64,000 bases of DNA from Desulfomicrobium sp. ZS1 (GTDB taxonomy: Bacteria; Desulfobacterota; Desulfovibrionia; Desulfovibrionales; Desulfomicrobiaceae), in NCBI RefSeq assembly GCF_024204645.1, contig NZ_CP100351.1:992001-1056000 (forward strand). The letters are read 5' to 3'. A program made the position numbers and the translations under genes. The notes under the pieces were generated by a model that saw only the letters and a program-made list of their open reading frames with translations, did no database searches and was not told the DNA's origin. Of this stretch, positions 8,838 through 18,127 are shown piece by piece. Each line of letters starts with the position of its first letter. Within the stretch, counting starts at the first letter, position 1.

Positions 8838-9589
8838 GAAAACTGCTCATGGCTGCTAATTGGAAGATGTACAAGAGTGTGGAAGAGGGCGTGGCCACGG
8901 CCAGGGAACTGGTCTCGCTGCTCGACAAGCTGTCCGAGGACAGGGAAGTGCTCGTCTGTCCGTCTTTTATCATGATGCATTCTGTGTGCCCCATTCTTGC
9001 GCAGAAAGCGGGATGTTACGCCGGGGCCCAGAATTTTTATCCTGCCGCTCAGGGGGCTTTTACCGGCGAAGTCGCGCCTGAGCAGCTTATGGGTCTGGGC
9101 TGCACGCATGCCCTGGCAGGACACTCCGAACGGAGGCACGTCCTGGGCGAAATGGATGAGCTTATCGGACGCAAAGTGGCATTTGGACTGGATGCCGGGC
9201 TCAAGATGATCCTGTGTGTCGGTGAGACCATTGTCGAGCGGCGACTGGGGCAGATCGAGGAAGTTTTGGCGCGCCAACTCGAAAGCGGGCTGGCCGGAGT
9301 GCTGTCCACCGCCACGGCACAGAACTTGGCCGTGGCGTATGAGCCGGTCTGGGCCATCGGCACGGGCGAAGTCGCCGGACCCGATGAGATTCTGGCCGCG
9401 CATGCCTTTGTGCGTGCCACGCTCACGTCATTGTTGCCCAAGGAGGGCGCTCAAATACGCATTCTTTACGGCGGTTCCGTCAAGCCGGACAACGCCGCGA
9501 CCATCATCCGCCTTGACAATGTAGACGGTGTGCTGGTAGGCGGCGCAAGTCTCAAAGCGGACAGTTTCAGTCAGATCGTGCTCGCATAA
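8834..9589 (+). CDS. tpiA: Triosephosphate isomerase
   Basis: 251 residues. N-terminal AANWKMYKS carries the catalytic Asn-Lys; the electrophilic His lies in LAGHSERR and the catalytic Glu in VAYEPVWAIGTG; the phosphate loop is YGGSVKPDN. It interconverts dihydroxyacetone phosphate and glyceraldehyde 3-phosphate. The start overlaps the pgk stop by four bases, and secG follows 16 bases downstream behind its own strong ribosome site. Confidence 0.97.
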   Translation: MRKLLMAANWKMYKSVEEGVATARELVSLLDKLSEDREVLVCPSFIMMHSVCPILAQKAGCYAGAQNFYPAAQGAFTGEVAPEQLMGLGCTHALAGHSERRHVLGEMDELIGRKVAFGLDAGLKMILCVGETIVERRLGQIEEVLARQLESGLAGVLSTATAQNLAVAYEPVWAIGTGEVAGPDEILAAHAFVRATLTSLLPKEGAQIRILYGGSVKPDNAATIIRLDNVDGVLVGGASLKADSFSQIVLA

Positions 9590-9605
9590 TTTAGGAGGTA
9601 TTTTT

Positions 9606-9950
9606 TTGAACTCCCTGATGATAACCATACATGTCATTGCCTGTGTCACCCTTGTCGTTCTCGTCCTGCTGCAATCCGGCAAAGAGGGCATGGGAATAAT
9701 CTTCGGTGGTGGTGGAGGATCTGTTTTCGGATCCACCGGTGCCGGTAATTTGCTCAGCAAATTGACTGCCGGAGCGGCGACCGTATTTTTTCTGACCTCC
9801 ATGATTTTCACGTATGTGAGCACGCAGAAGCACGCTTCCCCCAAAGAATCCATCGTGATCGACATGCCTGTAACCCAGACTCCTGCCGCTCCTGCCGGAG
9901 TGACGACGGCCCCTGCCGAAGAACCTGCAGGCCAGGAAAAAAATCAGTAA
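9606..9950 (+). CDS. secG: Protein translocase subunit SecG (TTG start)
   Basis: 114 residues. The TTG at 9606 is chosen because a perfect AGGAGGT lies six bases upstream and the reading gives a typical SecG N-terminus (NSLMITIHVIACVTLVVLVLLQSG shortened: IACVTLVVLVLLQ). Two membrane helices flank the conserved GGGGGSVFGSTG loop; the tail is Pro/Ala/Glu-rich. SecG is the small non-essential partner of SecYE in the inner membrane. The tpiA-secG order is common in bacteria. Confidence 0.95.
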   Translation: MNSLMITIHVIACVTLVVLVLLQSGKEGMGIIFGGGGGSVFGSTGAGNLLSKLTAGAATVFFLTSMIFTYVSTQKHASPKESIVIDMPVTQTPAAPAGVTTAPAEEPAGQEKNQ

Positions 9951-10036
9951 AAAAATGCTGGACAAACTGGTTGAGCATCGCTAAAGACTGCTTCTCCGGT
10001 TTGCGGGATTAGTTACGCAAATTTGAATGCTTAGAT

Positions 10037-10121
10037 GTCGAAGTGGTGGAATTGGTAGACACGCTATCTTGAGGGGGTAGTGGGATTTCCCGTGGGGGTT
10101 CGAGTCCCCCCTTCGACACCA
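10037..10121 (+). tRNA. tRNA-Leu (anticodon GAG)
   Basis: 85 nt including encoded CCA. Acceptor GTCGAAG pairs with CTTCGAC, the D-arm contains TGGTAGAC, the anticodon stem CTATC/GGTAG holds loop TTGAGGG (anticodon GAG at 10071-10073), a long variable arm follows, and the T-arm is GGGGG-TTCGAGT-CCCCC. All class II leucine features are present. It stands at the junction between the housekeeping block and the mobile-element-rich region. Confidence 0.95.
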
Positions 10122-10130
10122 AGGAAATTC

Positions 10131-10170
10131 GGGCCTTACAGTCAACAAGCTGTAAGGCCCTTTTCTTTTT
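10131..10170 (+). terminator. Rho-independent terminator after tRNA-Leu
   Basis: 11-bp perfect stem GGGCCTTACAG/CTGTAAGGCCC, 8-base loop, then TTTTCTTTTT. It ends the tRNA transcript. Confidence 0.93.
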
Positions 10171-10346
10171 GTTTCAAAGGGTTGCGTCAGTAGCTTGAGG
10201 TCGCAAAACCCGCCAAAATGGCCTTTTGAACTGGGTCAAAAAGGTGGGTCAAAAATGCGCGAGGAGAGCACTGTATGGAGCACCCAACCCACGCCCTCAA
10301 AAATGACCTGGGTCAAGTCAAATCCCTTCCAAATTCCACGTCCTAT
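10171..10346. other. Non-coding flank with IS-end-like motifs
   Basis: No gene seen. Several GGGTCAAAAA / TGGGTCAA motifs (10224-10322) resemble sub-terminal repeats of IS21-type ends and may be debris of an earlier insertion next to the present IS21 copy. Confidence 0.4.
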
Positions 10347-10462
10347 TGTGAATCGGCATGGAATAATGACCCACCTATCACAGTAATCGGCATCGAAAAT
10401 TGACCCACCCCGGCAAGCCCTTCAAGGTCGTCCGACTGAACGACTTTGAGGGGGACGAGGAG

Positions 10463-11975
10463 ATGCTGACTGTGGAGACGATACGCAAGATTAAGCTGGC
10501 CCGTGGTCGAGACGAGAAATCGATCGGGCAGATAGCCAAGGACTTCAACTTGAGCCGGAACACGGTCCGCAAGGTCCTCAGGTCCGACGCGACCAGGTTT
10601 GAATATCATCGCACGGTCCAGCCCATGCCGAAGATGGACGGGTTCACGGGCTGGGTCGTTGAGCAGTTGGAGCACGACGCCAAGCAGCCCAAGAAGTACC
10701 GGCGTACGGCGAAGGTCCTGTTCGAGCAGCTTCAGGGACAGGGCTACGATGGTGGCTACGACGCCGTGAGACGGTTCATACGGGCTGGCGGGAGGAGGCG
10801 GGGCTCAAGGCGCCGGATGCCTACGTGCCTCTGGAATTCGCGCCGGGTCAGGCCTACCAGTTCAACTGGAGCCATGAGCAACTGGAGATCGGCGGGCTGC
10901 CCATGGTCGTCAAGGTGTCGCACATGCGCCTGTGCCATAGCCGCCTTCTCTTCTGCCAAGGCTTTCCCCGCGCGAGACCATGGAGATGGTCTTCGAGGCC
11001 CACAACCGTGGCTTCAACTTCATTGGTGGCGCATGCTGTCGCGGGATCTATGACAACATGACCACCGCCGTGTCGAAAGTGCTGCGCGGTAAGCTCCGGG
11101 AACTCAACCCGCGTTTCGAAGAGTTGTGCGCCCATTACCTCGTCGAACCGATCATGTGCACGCCTGCGGCCGGCTGGGAAAAGGGGCAGGTGGAGAACTC
11201 GGTCGGGCTCATGCGCAAACGCTTTCTGGCGGGTCGCACGAAGTTCGCCAGCATCGAGGAACTCAACGAATACCTGCTTGAGCGGGCCGTGGGTTGGGCC
11301 AAGACCCAAAAGCATCCGGAACTGCGTGAGAAGACGGTTTGGGAAGTCTTTGAAGCAGAGCGTGAGATGTTGATCCGGCCTCCCAAGAAGTTCGACGGGT
11401 ACCGCCTGGAGCATTGCCGGGTGTCTTCGACCTGTCTGGTGCAATTCGATCGCAACCGCTACAGCGTGCCGTGCGAAGCGGCCGGGAAAGTCGTGCAGGT
11501 CAAGGCTTACGCGGGAAGGCTCAAGGTCGTGGAAGCCGGCAAACTGATCGCCGAGCACAAGCGGGAGTTCGGCCGCGACAAGACCGTCTACGATCCCTGG
11601 CACTACGTCCCTCTGCTTGATCGCAAGCCAGGGGCGCTGCGCAACGGAGCCCCGTTTACGGCTTGGAAACTGCCCGAGGCCATCGAGCAGGTCCGGGAGG
11701 TCTTGCGACGTTACGACGACTGGGACCGCCAGTTCGCCGGGATTCTCACCGCCGTCCCCAGCCATGGCCTCGAGGTCGTCGCAGAAGCCTGCCGGATGGC
11801 GCTGAACCAGCGCACCGTGAGCAAGGACGCTGTTCTGAGCATCCTCAACCGTCAGCAGGATGACGAGCCTGCACCGGTGGTCAGCATCCCCTCGCGCCTG
11901 GAGCTCGGATGCATGCCTGTTGCCGACTGCGGTCGCTATGATCGTCTCCTGCGGGGTGCACATGCTGCGCAATGA
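10463..11975 (+). pseudogene. istA: IS21 transposase IstA, frameshifted
   Basis: The reading starts at ATG 10463 (GAGGAG upstream) with a helix-turn-helix (SIGQIAKDFNLSRNTVRKVL), then changes frame near 10786 (a base is missing before GGCGGGAGGAG) and again near 10970 (CGCGCGAG for CGCGAG). The three frames together give one continuous IstA: FNWSHEQLEIGG, FEAHNRGFNF, IYDNMTTAV, CTPAAGWEKGQVENSVG. The first catalytic Asp of the DDE triad (FDW in relatives) reads Asn (FNW). With two frameshifts and this change the transposase should be inactive. Programmed frameshifting is unlikely, because there are two events and no slippery heptamer. Confidence 0.85.
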
Positions 11976-12699
11976 CGTGTTGGGCATGCTCAAGGAACTG
12001 GGTCTGAACGGGGCTCACAGCGCCTATGACGAACTGCTTGAGCAAGGTCGCAGAACCGGCTCGACACCGGAGAAGATCCTGCTCGCGCTGCTCCGGGCGG
12101 AGAAGGCCGAGCGTCACATGCGCAGCATCCGGTATAGGCTGGGAATCGCCAAGTTTCCCGTGATGAAGGACTTGGAGGGCTTCGACTTCCCGTCCTCGTC
12201 GGTGAGCGAGGACAGGATCAAAACGCTGTGCCAAGGCGGCTTCATGGAGGCGCGGACAAACGTCGTCTTCGTCGGTGGCACAGGCACCGGCAAGACGCAC
12301 CTGAGTGTCGCCATCGGCATCCACTGCATCCGCAGCGAGGCCCGAGTGCGCTTCTTCAACCTTCTGGACTTGGTCAACAAGCTCGAACAGGAGAAGGCTG
12401 AGGGCAAGGCCGGACGCCTGGCCGACACCCTCGCCCGCTTCGATCTGATCATCCTGGACGAGCTTGGCTACCTGCCGTTCTCCAGGTCCAGCGGGCAACT
12501 GCTCTTCCATCTGCTGTCAAAGCTCTACGAGCAGACGTCGGTGATGATCACCACCAATCTGAGCTTTGGCGAATGGTCGCAGGTCTTCGGGGACGCCAAG
12601 ATGACGACGGCGCTCCTGGACCGCGTCACCCATCACTGCGAGATCATCGAAACCGGTAATGAGAGCTGGAGACTGAGGCAAAGGACATCCATCCAGTAA
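11962..12699 (+). CDS. istB: IS21 helper ATPase IstB
   Basis: 245 residues from ATG 11962, overlapping the end of istA by 14 bases as usual in IS21 elements. It is a DnaC/DnaA-like AAA+ ATPase with Walker [11 protein letters not shown] and Walker [13 protein letters not shown]; the sensor region is [11 protein letters not shown]. IstB loads on target DNA and stimulates IstA. With its partner broken it has no obvious job here, though it could act on another IS21 copy. Confidence 0.93.
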   Translation: MLRNDVLGMLKELGLNGAHSAYDELLEQGRRTGSTPEKILLALLRAEKAERHMRSIRYRLGIAKFPVMKDLEGFDFPSSSVSEDRIKTLCQGGFMEARTNVVFVGGTGTGKTHLSVAIGIHCIRSEARVRFFNLLDLVNKLEQEKAEGKAGRLADTLARFDLIILDELGYLPFSRSSGQLLFHLLSKLYEQTSVMITTNLSFGEWSQVFGDAKMTTALLDRVTHHCEIIETGNESWRLRQRTSIQ

Positions 12700-12806
12700 C
12701 GCTGATGCGGTCATCGCACAGCCCTCTGGCAGGATGCTTACAGACACGCCCGGAGGAGGTCAGAATTGGACGCCGATGGTGGGTCATTATTCGATGCTGT
12801 TTGACA

Positions 12807-13014
12807 GTCAGTCAGAACGCAAACTGCTTGAGGCTTTTCAAGAACGCACGAAGTGGGGCACAATTAAATTTTTAATGAAACAAGTTTGTTAGCTGCTAAC
12901 TGCTAATTTTGAGAGTCCAAGTATAAACCAATTTTTTCTCGGAACTTAGTGTCAACCTCCTGTCGTAACAAAATAAGCTTGCACTTATAAATCTGGCTAC
13001 CATATCCTCAACAT
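12807..13014. promoter_or_regulatory. Upstream region of the XRE-PAS gene, candidate promoter
   Basis: AT-rich leader without a gene. A sigma-70-like pair, TTGCAC (12979-12984) and TATCCT (13003-... in fact ending 13008 inside CATATCCTC) is suggested by an 18-base spacer, but the -10 box is weak and very close to the ATG at 13015, which would make a nearly leaderless mRNA. No Shine-Dalgarno is visible. Confidence 0.3.
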
Positions 13015-15309
13015 ATGAGCACCCTCGGACGTTATCTTAAGAATCGTAGAACAGCGCTAGCTGAAAAGCACTCTGGCTATTCAATACGTGCTGTGGCCAA
13101 GCATGTCGGTATTCATCATTCTTATTTGAGCAGATTAGAGCGTGGCGAATACGCGCCGTTAACCGAAGAGCGAATCCGAGCTTTGGCAAATTTATTTGGG
13201 GATGATCCGGAATTGCTGATGGCCGTAGGTGGTCGTCTGTCTGAACACACTACTAATCTTATTGCCTCGAACACAGATCAATTTTTACATTTTATTGCAA
13301 GCATGGAAGAGCAAGCAGAATATTCTAAAAGCGAATCTCTCAAAAGAATATCGCATAGAAATGAAGAGCTTGAAACTCTGACACGCTTATTAAGAGACGA
13401 AATTCGAAAAAATCAAGCCTTGCAAAACAAGGTTCGTGAGCAAGAAAAAATATATCGTACTATACTTAGTAATCTACACGACGTTTCTATCATACTATTT
13501 GATAATCAACTCAAAATTTTATGGTCAAACACGTCGCTCAGTGAAAACAAAAATGACTACATTCAAAATTTTCAAAGTGCATCTAGTCAAAAAAACTTTG
13601 AAAACGGTCTCTACTCCACAGTTTTAAGCGCTCTTCAGACAAAAAGCATTCAGAATGGAACTTATAAATCACCTAACAATAAAAATTGGTTAATCCGAAG
13701 TGTTCCGATTGTAGATAGAGATAACGATATAGTCCAGATAGTTCACATACAATTCGACGTGACCGAGTTGATGCAAGCTAAAAAAAATCTTGAAGAGAAT
13801 GAAGAGCTACTAAAATTAGCAATAGCAGGCTCACGTGAAAGTATTTGGGATTATGACATTCCTACAGACGTAGTTAAATATGAAGACTCTGGATTTACAA
13901 TGCTTGGTTATTCGAAAAATGAGATACCTTCAACTCGAACAGAATGGGTAAAATTAATCCATAAAGAAGACGTTAATCATGTAAAAAAGACGATAGAGTC
14001 GCATTTTCAAAATAATACTGAATTTTATAATTGTGAATATAGAGTTTTATGTAAAGATGGTAGCTATAAATGGATTCTATCCCGAGGCATGGTGGTAAAG
14101 CGAGATTTATTGAATTGTCCTTTGCGCATGATTGGAACTCATACTGATATAACAGATAGAAAAATTATAGAAAATAAAACAAAGTTGAATGAAATGTTTT
14201 TAGAAACACTCTTAACGAGCATTCAAGAAGGTATAGCCGTAATAAGTCCTGACCTTATGATTTTCTATGCAAATAAGTCTTTAGAGGACACATATAAAAA
14301 ATATAATCCCCTCGTGGGTAAAAAGTGTCATGAAGTTTACCATCAAAGTGATAGACCCTGTGAAAATTGTCCTGCTCTAAGAGCTTTAAATTCAGGCGAA
14401 AAGCACTTTGAAATTATAGAAATGAGAAAATCTTTAAAAGTAGAATGGATAGGTCTTCATGCATATCCCATAAAAAATATTACTACAGGAGAGACTACTG
14501 GTGTTGTGGTAGTTGCTCAAAATATAACTGAGCTGCATAATATTAAGCAACGTCATATATTACTGTCATCTATTGTAGAAAATTCACAAATGAACTGCGT
14601 AATAAAAGATCTCGATATGCGAATCATAGCAGCGAACAAATTTTTTGTTCATGCACTTGAAAAATCATCCGCCGACGAAATCATTGGCAAGACGGATGCT
14701 GAAATTTTTGACTTAGATCTCAATTGGGAAGCTGTGGCCGGATGTATGTGTGACGAACTGAAAGCTCAGGCACTTTCGCCAGGCGAATTTGTCGATCGCG
14801 AAGAAACGATCATTTTTCCTGATGGAAAAATTCGTGTTTTTTATACTCATAAATTTCCTATTTTTGATGATAACGGCGTTGTTATCTCTACAGCAAATAT
14901 TTCGAATGACATTACAGATAAAATTCATCTTCAAACTGCTTGTGCAAATATCGAAAAAAAATATCAAGACCTCTTTGAGTTAGCTCCAATTGGTATATGC
15001 ACAGCAAATTCAAAACATCAATACTTATCTATGAATTCAAGTTATGCATTTTTATATGGATACTCGTCTTCTGAAGAAATGATGAGCCAAAGATCTAATT
15101 TGTTAGAAAATTTTGCACTCGAAAGTGACAAGGAAAATATTCTAAAATTACTCGAAAAAGAAAAAAATGTAACGAGATTGGTGTGTCAAACGTTACGAAA
15201 AGATGGAACTATATTTTGGACAACTCGCACAATTCGTGCTGTTTATGACGGATACAATAAATTAGAATATTATGAAGCATTTGTAGAAGAAGTACACGGA
15301 AAAAAATAA
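13015..15309 (+). CDS. XRE-type HTH protein with tandem PAS domains
   Basis: 764 residues. Residues 1-70 form an XRE/Cro helix-turn-helix (SIRAVAKHVGIHHSYLSRLERGEY). A coiled coil (about 95-145) follows, then four or five PAS/PAC units to the C-terminus; no kinase, cyclase or sigma-54 output is present. It should be a cytoplasmic DNA-binding sensor. The third PAS contains a Cys cluster, C438-x10-C449-x2-C452 (KCHEVYHQSDRPCENCP), shared with the kinase at 18128. The gene is strongly AT-rich compared with the housekeeping block. It lies just upstream of MCP and cheW and could regulate them; this is inference. A redox, gas or small-ligand signal is possible. Confidence 0.8.
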   Translation: MSTLGRYLKNRRTALAEKHSGYSIRAVAKHVGIHHSYLSRLERGEYAPLTEERIRALANLFGDDPELLMAVGGRLSEHTTNLIASNTDQFLHFIASMEEQAEYSKSESLKRISHRNEELETLTRLLRDEIRKNQALQNKVREQEKIYRTILSNLHDVSIILFDNQLKILWSNTSLSENKNDYIQNFQSASSQKNFENGLYSTVLSALQTKSIQNGTYKSPNNKNWLIRSVPIVDRDNDIVQIVHIQFDVTELMQAKKNLEENEELLKLAIAGSRESIWDYDIPTDVVKYEDSGFTMLGYSKNEIPSTRTEWVKLIHKEDVNHVKKTIESHFQNNTEFYNCEYRVLCKDGSYKWILSRGMVVKRDLLNCPLRMIGTHTDITDRKIIENKTKLNEMFLETLLTSIQEGIAVISPDLMIFYANKSLEDTYKKYNPLVGKKCHEVYHQSDRPCENCPALRALNSGEKHFEIIEMRKSLKVEWIGLHAYPIKNITTGETTGVVVVAQNITELHNIKQRHILLSSIVENSQMNCVIKDLDMRIIAANKFFVHALEKSSADEIIGKTDAEIFDLDLNWEAVAGCMCDELKAQALSPGEFVDREETIIFPDGKIRVFYTHKFPIFDDNGVVISTANISNDITDKIHLQTACANIEKKYQDLFELAPIGICTANSKHQYLSMNSSYAFLYGYSSSEEMMSQRSNLLENFALESDKENILKLLEKEKNVTRLVCQTLRKDGTIFWTTRTIRAVYDGYNKLEYYEAFVEEVHGKK

Positions 15310-15368
15310 TTTTTAAATATATATAGCTCTAAAATTTATTTACATGATTCTAAGAACAAGGAGTGTTA

Positions 15369-17399
15369 ATGATGAAAAACATTAAATTAGGCATTAAGAT
15401 TGGAGGCGGATTTGGCATACTTATTCTTATCGCCTGCACTCTTGGAGGCTTAGCTGTTTTTAATATGAAAGCAGTAGAAAATGATTCAGTCCGTCTAGCT
15501 AGCGAATTTGTGCCTGAAGTCGGAATTGCGGGTGACATTGAACGTAACGCCCAGTTGGCAATGTACGCGTGGCGAGGTTATGCCTTCACTAAAAGCGCAG
15601 ATTTTCTTACAGAGGGTAAGAAAAAGCTTGATGATGTTCAAAGAACTCTCGACACAGCCAAAGCTCACGCGAACAAATATCCAGATTTGGTAAAATTACG
15701 TGAAAGCGTGGCTTCCGCTCAAGTCAAAGTAACAGAATACCTACAGCAAGCAGTGGAAACTGAACGGTTGCTTGCTGTTCAAGACGCAAGTCTCCTTGCC
15801 GCAAGGGATGCAGGTGACGTTTTTTTTCAAAATGCTGAAGCATTTCTTGCGAGTCAAAATACAGCAATGATCAATGAAATTGGCAGTGTAGCTTCACCAG
15901 AGAAATTAACTGAACGATTGCAAAAAATATCTCTGATCAATACTATCATTGATTTAGGAAATTCGGCCCGCATAACGACTTGGCGCGGTTTGGCTCTTCG
16001 AAATCCCAAACTTCTTGAAGAAGCGATACAGGTTTTTTCAAAAAATGCTGAGGTACTGGATAAGCTTCAAAGTACAACTCGCCAAGAAGCGAATCTTAAA
16101 CAAATTGAAAATATTCGAGGAGCTGGAGAAAAGTATAAAGAAAATTTAAATATTCTTCACAGTAGCTTTATAGAAGTTGATGAACTAAATAAGCTTCGCA
16201 CTAAAACAGGCGAAGAAGTGTTGGATACTGCTCAGATTATTTCTCTAGCCGGTATGGATCAAACACAAAGTATCGCCAACGAAGCCGTGACAAATCTTTC
16301 AACTGCTTCCACTGTTATGATAACAGGGCTTGGCATTGGTGTACTCATAGGTATTATTACTGCTATTTTTTTAACAAAAGGGATCACTGGACCTGTACAG
16401 CAGGGTGTTGATTTTGCTCGCAAGCTCGCCCAAGGCGATCTCACCGCTAAACTTGATGTTGAGCAAAAGGACGAAGTCGGCATCCTAGCCCAAGCCCTAC
16501 GCGACATGGTCGCAAAGTTGCGTGAGATCGTAACTGAGGTGCAATCAGCGTCCGACAATGTGGCTTCAGGCTCTGAGGAACTCAGCGCATCGGCCGAACA
16601 ACTTTCACAGGGGGCGACCGAACAGGCCGCATCCGTTGAAGAAGTGTCGTCAAGTATGGAGGAGATGGGGTCCAATATTCGCCAAAACGCTGATAATGCC
16701 TCACAGACCGAAAAGATCGCGCTAAAGGCTGCGACTGATGCCGAAGCTGGTGGTAAGGCTGTAGTACAAGCTGTTGGTGCGATGAAGAACATCGCTGAGA
16801 AAATTTCTATTGTAGAGGAGATCGCCCGACAAACCAACCTCCTAGCCCTGAATGCTGCGATCGAGGCTGCGCGAGCCGGAGAACATGGTAAGGGTTTCGC
16901 GGTAGTCGCCGCCGAAGTCCGTAAACTAGCCGAACGTAGCGGCAGTGCCGCTGCCGAGATCAGTGAATTATCTTCCTCCACCGTATCTGTAGCCGATCAG
17001 GCTGGTCAGATGCTTGTCAGGCTGGTTCCAGATATACAGCGCACGGCCGAACTGGTGCAAGAAATCTCAGCCGCATCCAACGAACAAAACGCCGGAGCTG
17101 AGCAGATTAATAAAGCTCTACAGCAGCTTGACCAAGTCATCCAGCAAAACGCCTCTGCTTCAGAGGAGATGGCCTCCACGTCTGAGGAGCTATCGAGTCA
17201 GGCCGAGCAGCTACAATCATCCATCTCCTTCTTCCAACTTGGTGCCACGGCTACCCGTATAACTCGCCAAGTTCCGCGTCAGAGCGCCTCTAAATCAGTG
17301 AGAAAGTTTGCAATACCGTTACCAACTAAAAGTCCAGCAACGGGTCTAGCGCTCAATATGGGGCGTGATGAGGAAGACAATGAATTTGAGCGGTTTTAA
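15369..17399 (+). CDS. Methyl-accepting chemotaxis protein
   Basis: 676 residues from ATG 15369 (AAGGAG five bases upstream; the next codon is also ATG). One membrane helix (about 12-34), a roughly 280-residue all-helical periplasmic domain of the HBM kind, a second helix (about 317-337), HAMP, then the signalling coiled coil. The hairpin tip [20 protein letters not shown] is fully conserved. The N-terminal two-thirds is AT-rich, whereas from about 16,400 onward the DNA is GC-richer. There is no C-terminal CheR-docking pentapeptide. It would signal through CheW, encoded 23 bases downstream, to a CheA elsewhere in the genome. Confidence 0.93.
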   Translation: MMKNIKLGIKIGGGFGILILIACTLGGLAVFNMKAVENDSVRLASEFVPEVGIAGDIERNAQLAMYAWRGYAFTKSADFLTEGKKKLDDVQRTLDTAKAHANKYPDLVKLRESVASAQVKVTEYLQQAVETERLLAVQDASLLAARDAGDVFFQNAEAFLASQNTAMINEIGSVASPEKLTERLQKISLINTIIDLGNSARITTWRGLALRNPKLLEEAIQVFSKNAEVLDKLQSTTRQEANLKQIENIRGAGEKYKENLNILHSSFIEVDELNKLRTKTGEEVLDTAQIISLAGMDQTQSIANEAVTNLSTASTVMITGLGIGVLIGIITAIFLTKGITGPVQQGVDFARKLAQGDLTAKLDVEQKDEVGILAQALRDMVAKLREIVTEVQSASDNVASGSEELSASAEQLSQGATEQAASVEEVSSSMEEMGSNIRQNADNASQTEKIALKAATDAEAGGKAVVQAVGAMKNIAEKISIVEEIARQTNLLALNAAIEAARAGEHGKGFAVVAAEVRKLAERSGSAAAEISELSSSTVSVADQAGQMLVRLVPDIQRTAELVQEISAASNEQNAGAEQINKALQQLDQVIQQNASASEEMASTSEELSSQAEQLQSSISFFQLGATATRITRQVPRQSASKSVRKFAIPLPTKSPATGLALNMGRDEEDNEFERF

Positions 17400-17422
17400 T
17401 TTGAAGGTTAACGAGGTAATAT

Positions 17423-17911
17423 ATGAGTGACGTTACGACATTGCAATACCTGACCTTCGGTCTTGGTGTAGAAGTCTTCGCGCTTGAAACTGGGTCAGTG
17501 CGTGAAGTAATCGAAATTGTATCTGTGACGCGTATCCCAAAAACTCCACCATTTATGCGGGGGGTGATTAATTTACGTGGACATGCAGTCCCCGTTGTCG
17601 ATTTGCGAATCAAATTTGATATACCCCAGGTTGCGGATACCGTGAACACTTGCATAATTATTGTTGATGTTGAGGTAGATGGTGAAAGTTGCTTCATGGG
17701 AGCCATAGTCGATTCAGTGCGTGAGGTCTTTGAAATGACGAGTGATCAGATTAAGCCGCCGCCACATATGGGTGCATCTATAAAAACAGATTTTATAAAA
17801 GGTATGGGCGAACAGAATGAACAATTTGTAATGATAATTGATATTGAAAAAGTTTTTTCTTCAGTTGAGTTACAACTTGTAGCCAATGTAAATCTTGATG
17901 AAGTAATCTAG
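17423..17911 (+). CDS. cheW: Chemotaxis coupling protein CheW
   Basis: 162 residues. Conserved CheW segments: LTFGLGVEVFALETGSVREV, TRIPKTPPFMRGVINLRG (core PFMRGVINLRG) and VPVVDLR, with the late VDSVREVFEM. It bridges receptors and CheA. It follows the MCP closely and both are probably one transcript ending at the hairpin at 17922. No CheA or CheY is in the window. Confidence 0.95.
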   Translation: MSDVTTLQYLTFGLGVEVFALETGSVREVIEIVSVTRIPKTPPFMRGVINLRGHAVPVVDLRIKFDIPQVADTVNTCIIIVDVEVDGESCFMGAIVDSVREVFEMTSDQIKPPPHMGASIKTDFIKGMGEQNEQFVMIIDIEKVFSSVELQLVANVNLDEVI

Positions 17912-17921
17912 TCTAACACAC

Positions 17922-17952
17922 AGCAGACCAATTTTTTGCAAATTGGTCTGCT
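17922..17952 (+). terminator. Hairpin terminator after cheW
   Basis: 12-bp perfect arms AGCAGACCAATT/AATTGGTCTGCT around a 7-base loop, 11 bases past the cheW stop. The T-tract is poor (CATTTAT). Confidence 0.6.
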
Positions 17953-18127
17953 CATTTATCATATTGATTAATAAATTTCAAATTTCATGTAATAATTAAT
18001 AATATGATATATTTTGATTTTATAATTAAATTTCAATAAAAATATTTAATTCTGATAATTTGTGTCATAAAAATTAAAACACATATTTTTCGTCATTTAA
18101 AATAATTCTATAATTTGGATATTTATA

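Larger units (their letters stand above)
10347..12806 (+). mobile_element. IS21-family insertion sequence, decayed
   Basis: The ends are imperfect inverted repeats starting TGT: the left end at 10347 and the reverse complement of the right end at 12806 agree at about 24 of 28 positions, sharing GAATAATGACCCAC. A second, internal copy of the GGCATC(G)AA...TTGACCCACC motif lies at 10388-10411, as expected for the multiple terminal repeats of IS21. istA is frameshifted; istB is intact. I see no matching target duplication in the immediate flanks, so one side may have been rearranged. Confidence 0.85.

Noticed and set aside
10463-11975. Programmed frameshifting in istA
   Set aside because: Two separate shifts, no slippery heptamer, and a lost catalytic Asp point to decay.
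10340-12815. Target site duplication around the IS21 copy
   Set aside because: The bases before 10347 (CGTCCTAT) and after 12806 (GTCAGTCA) do not match.
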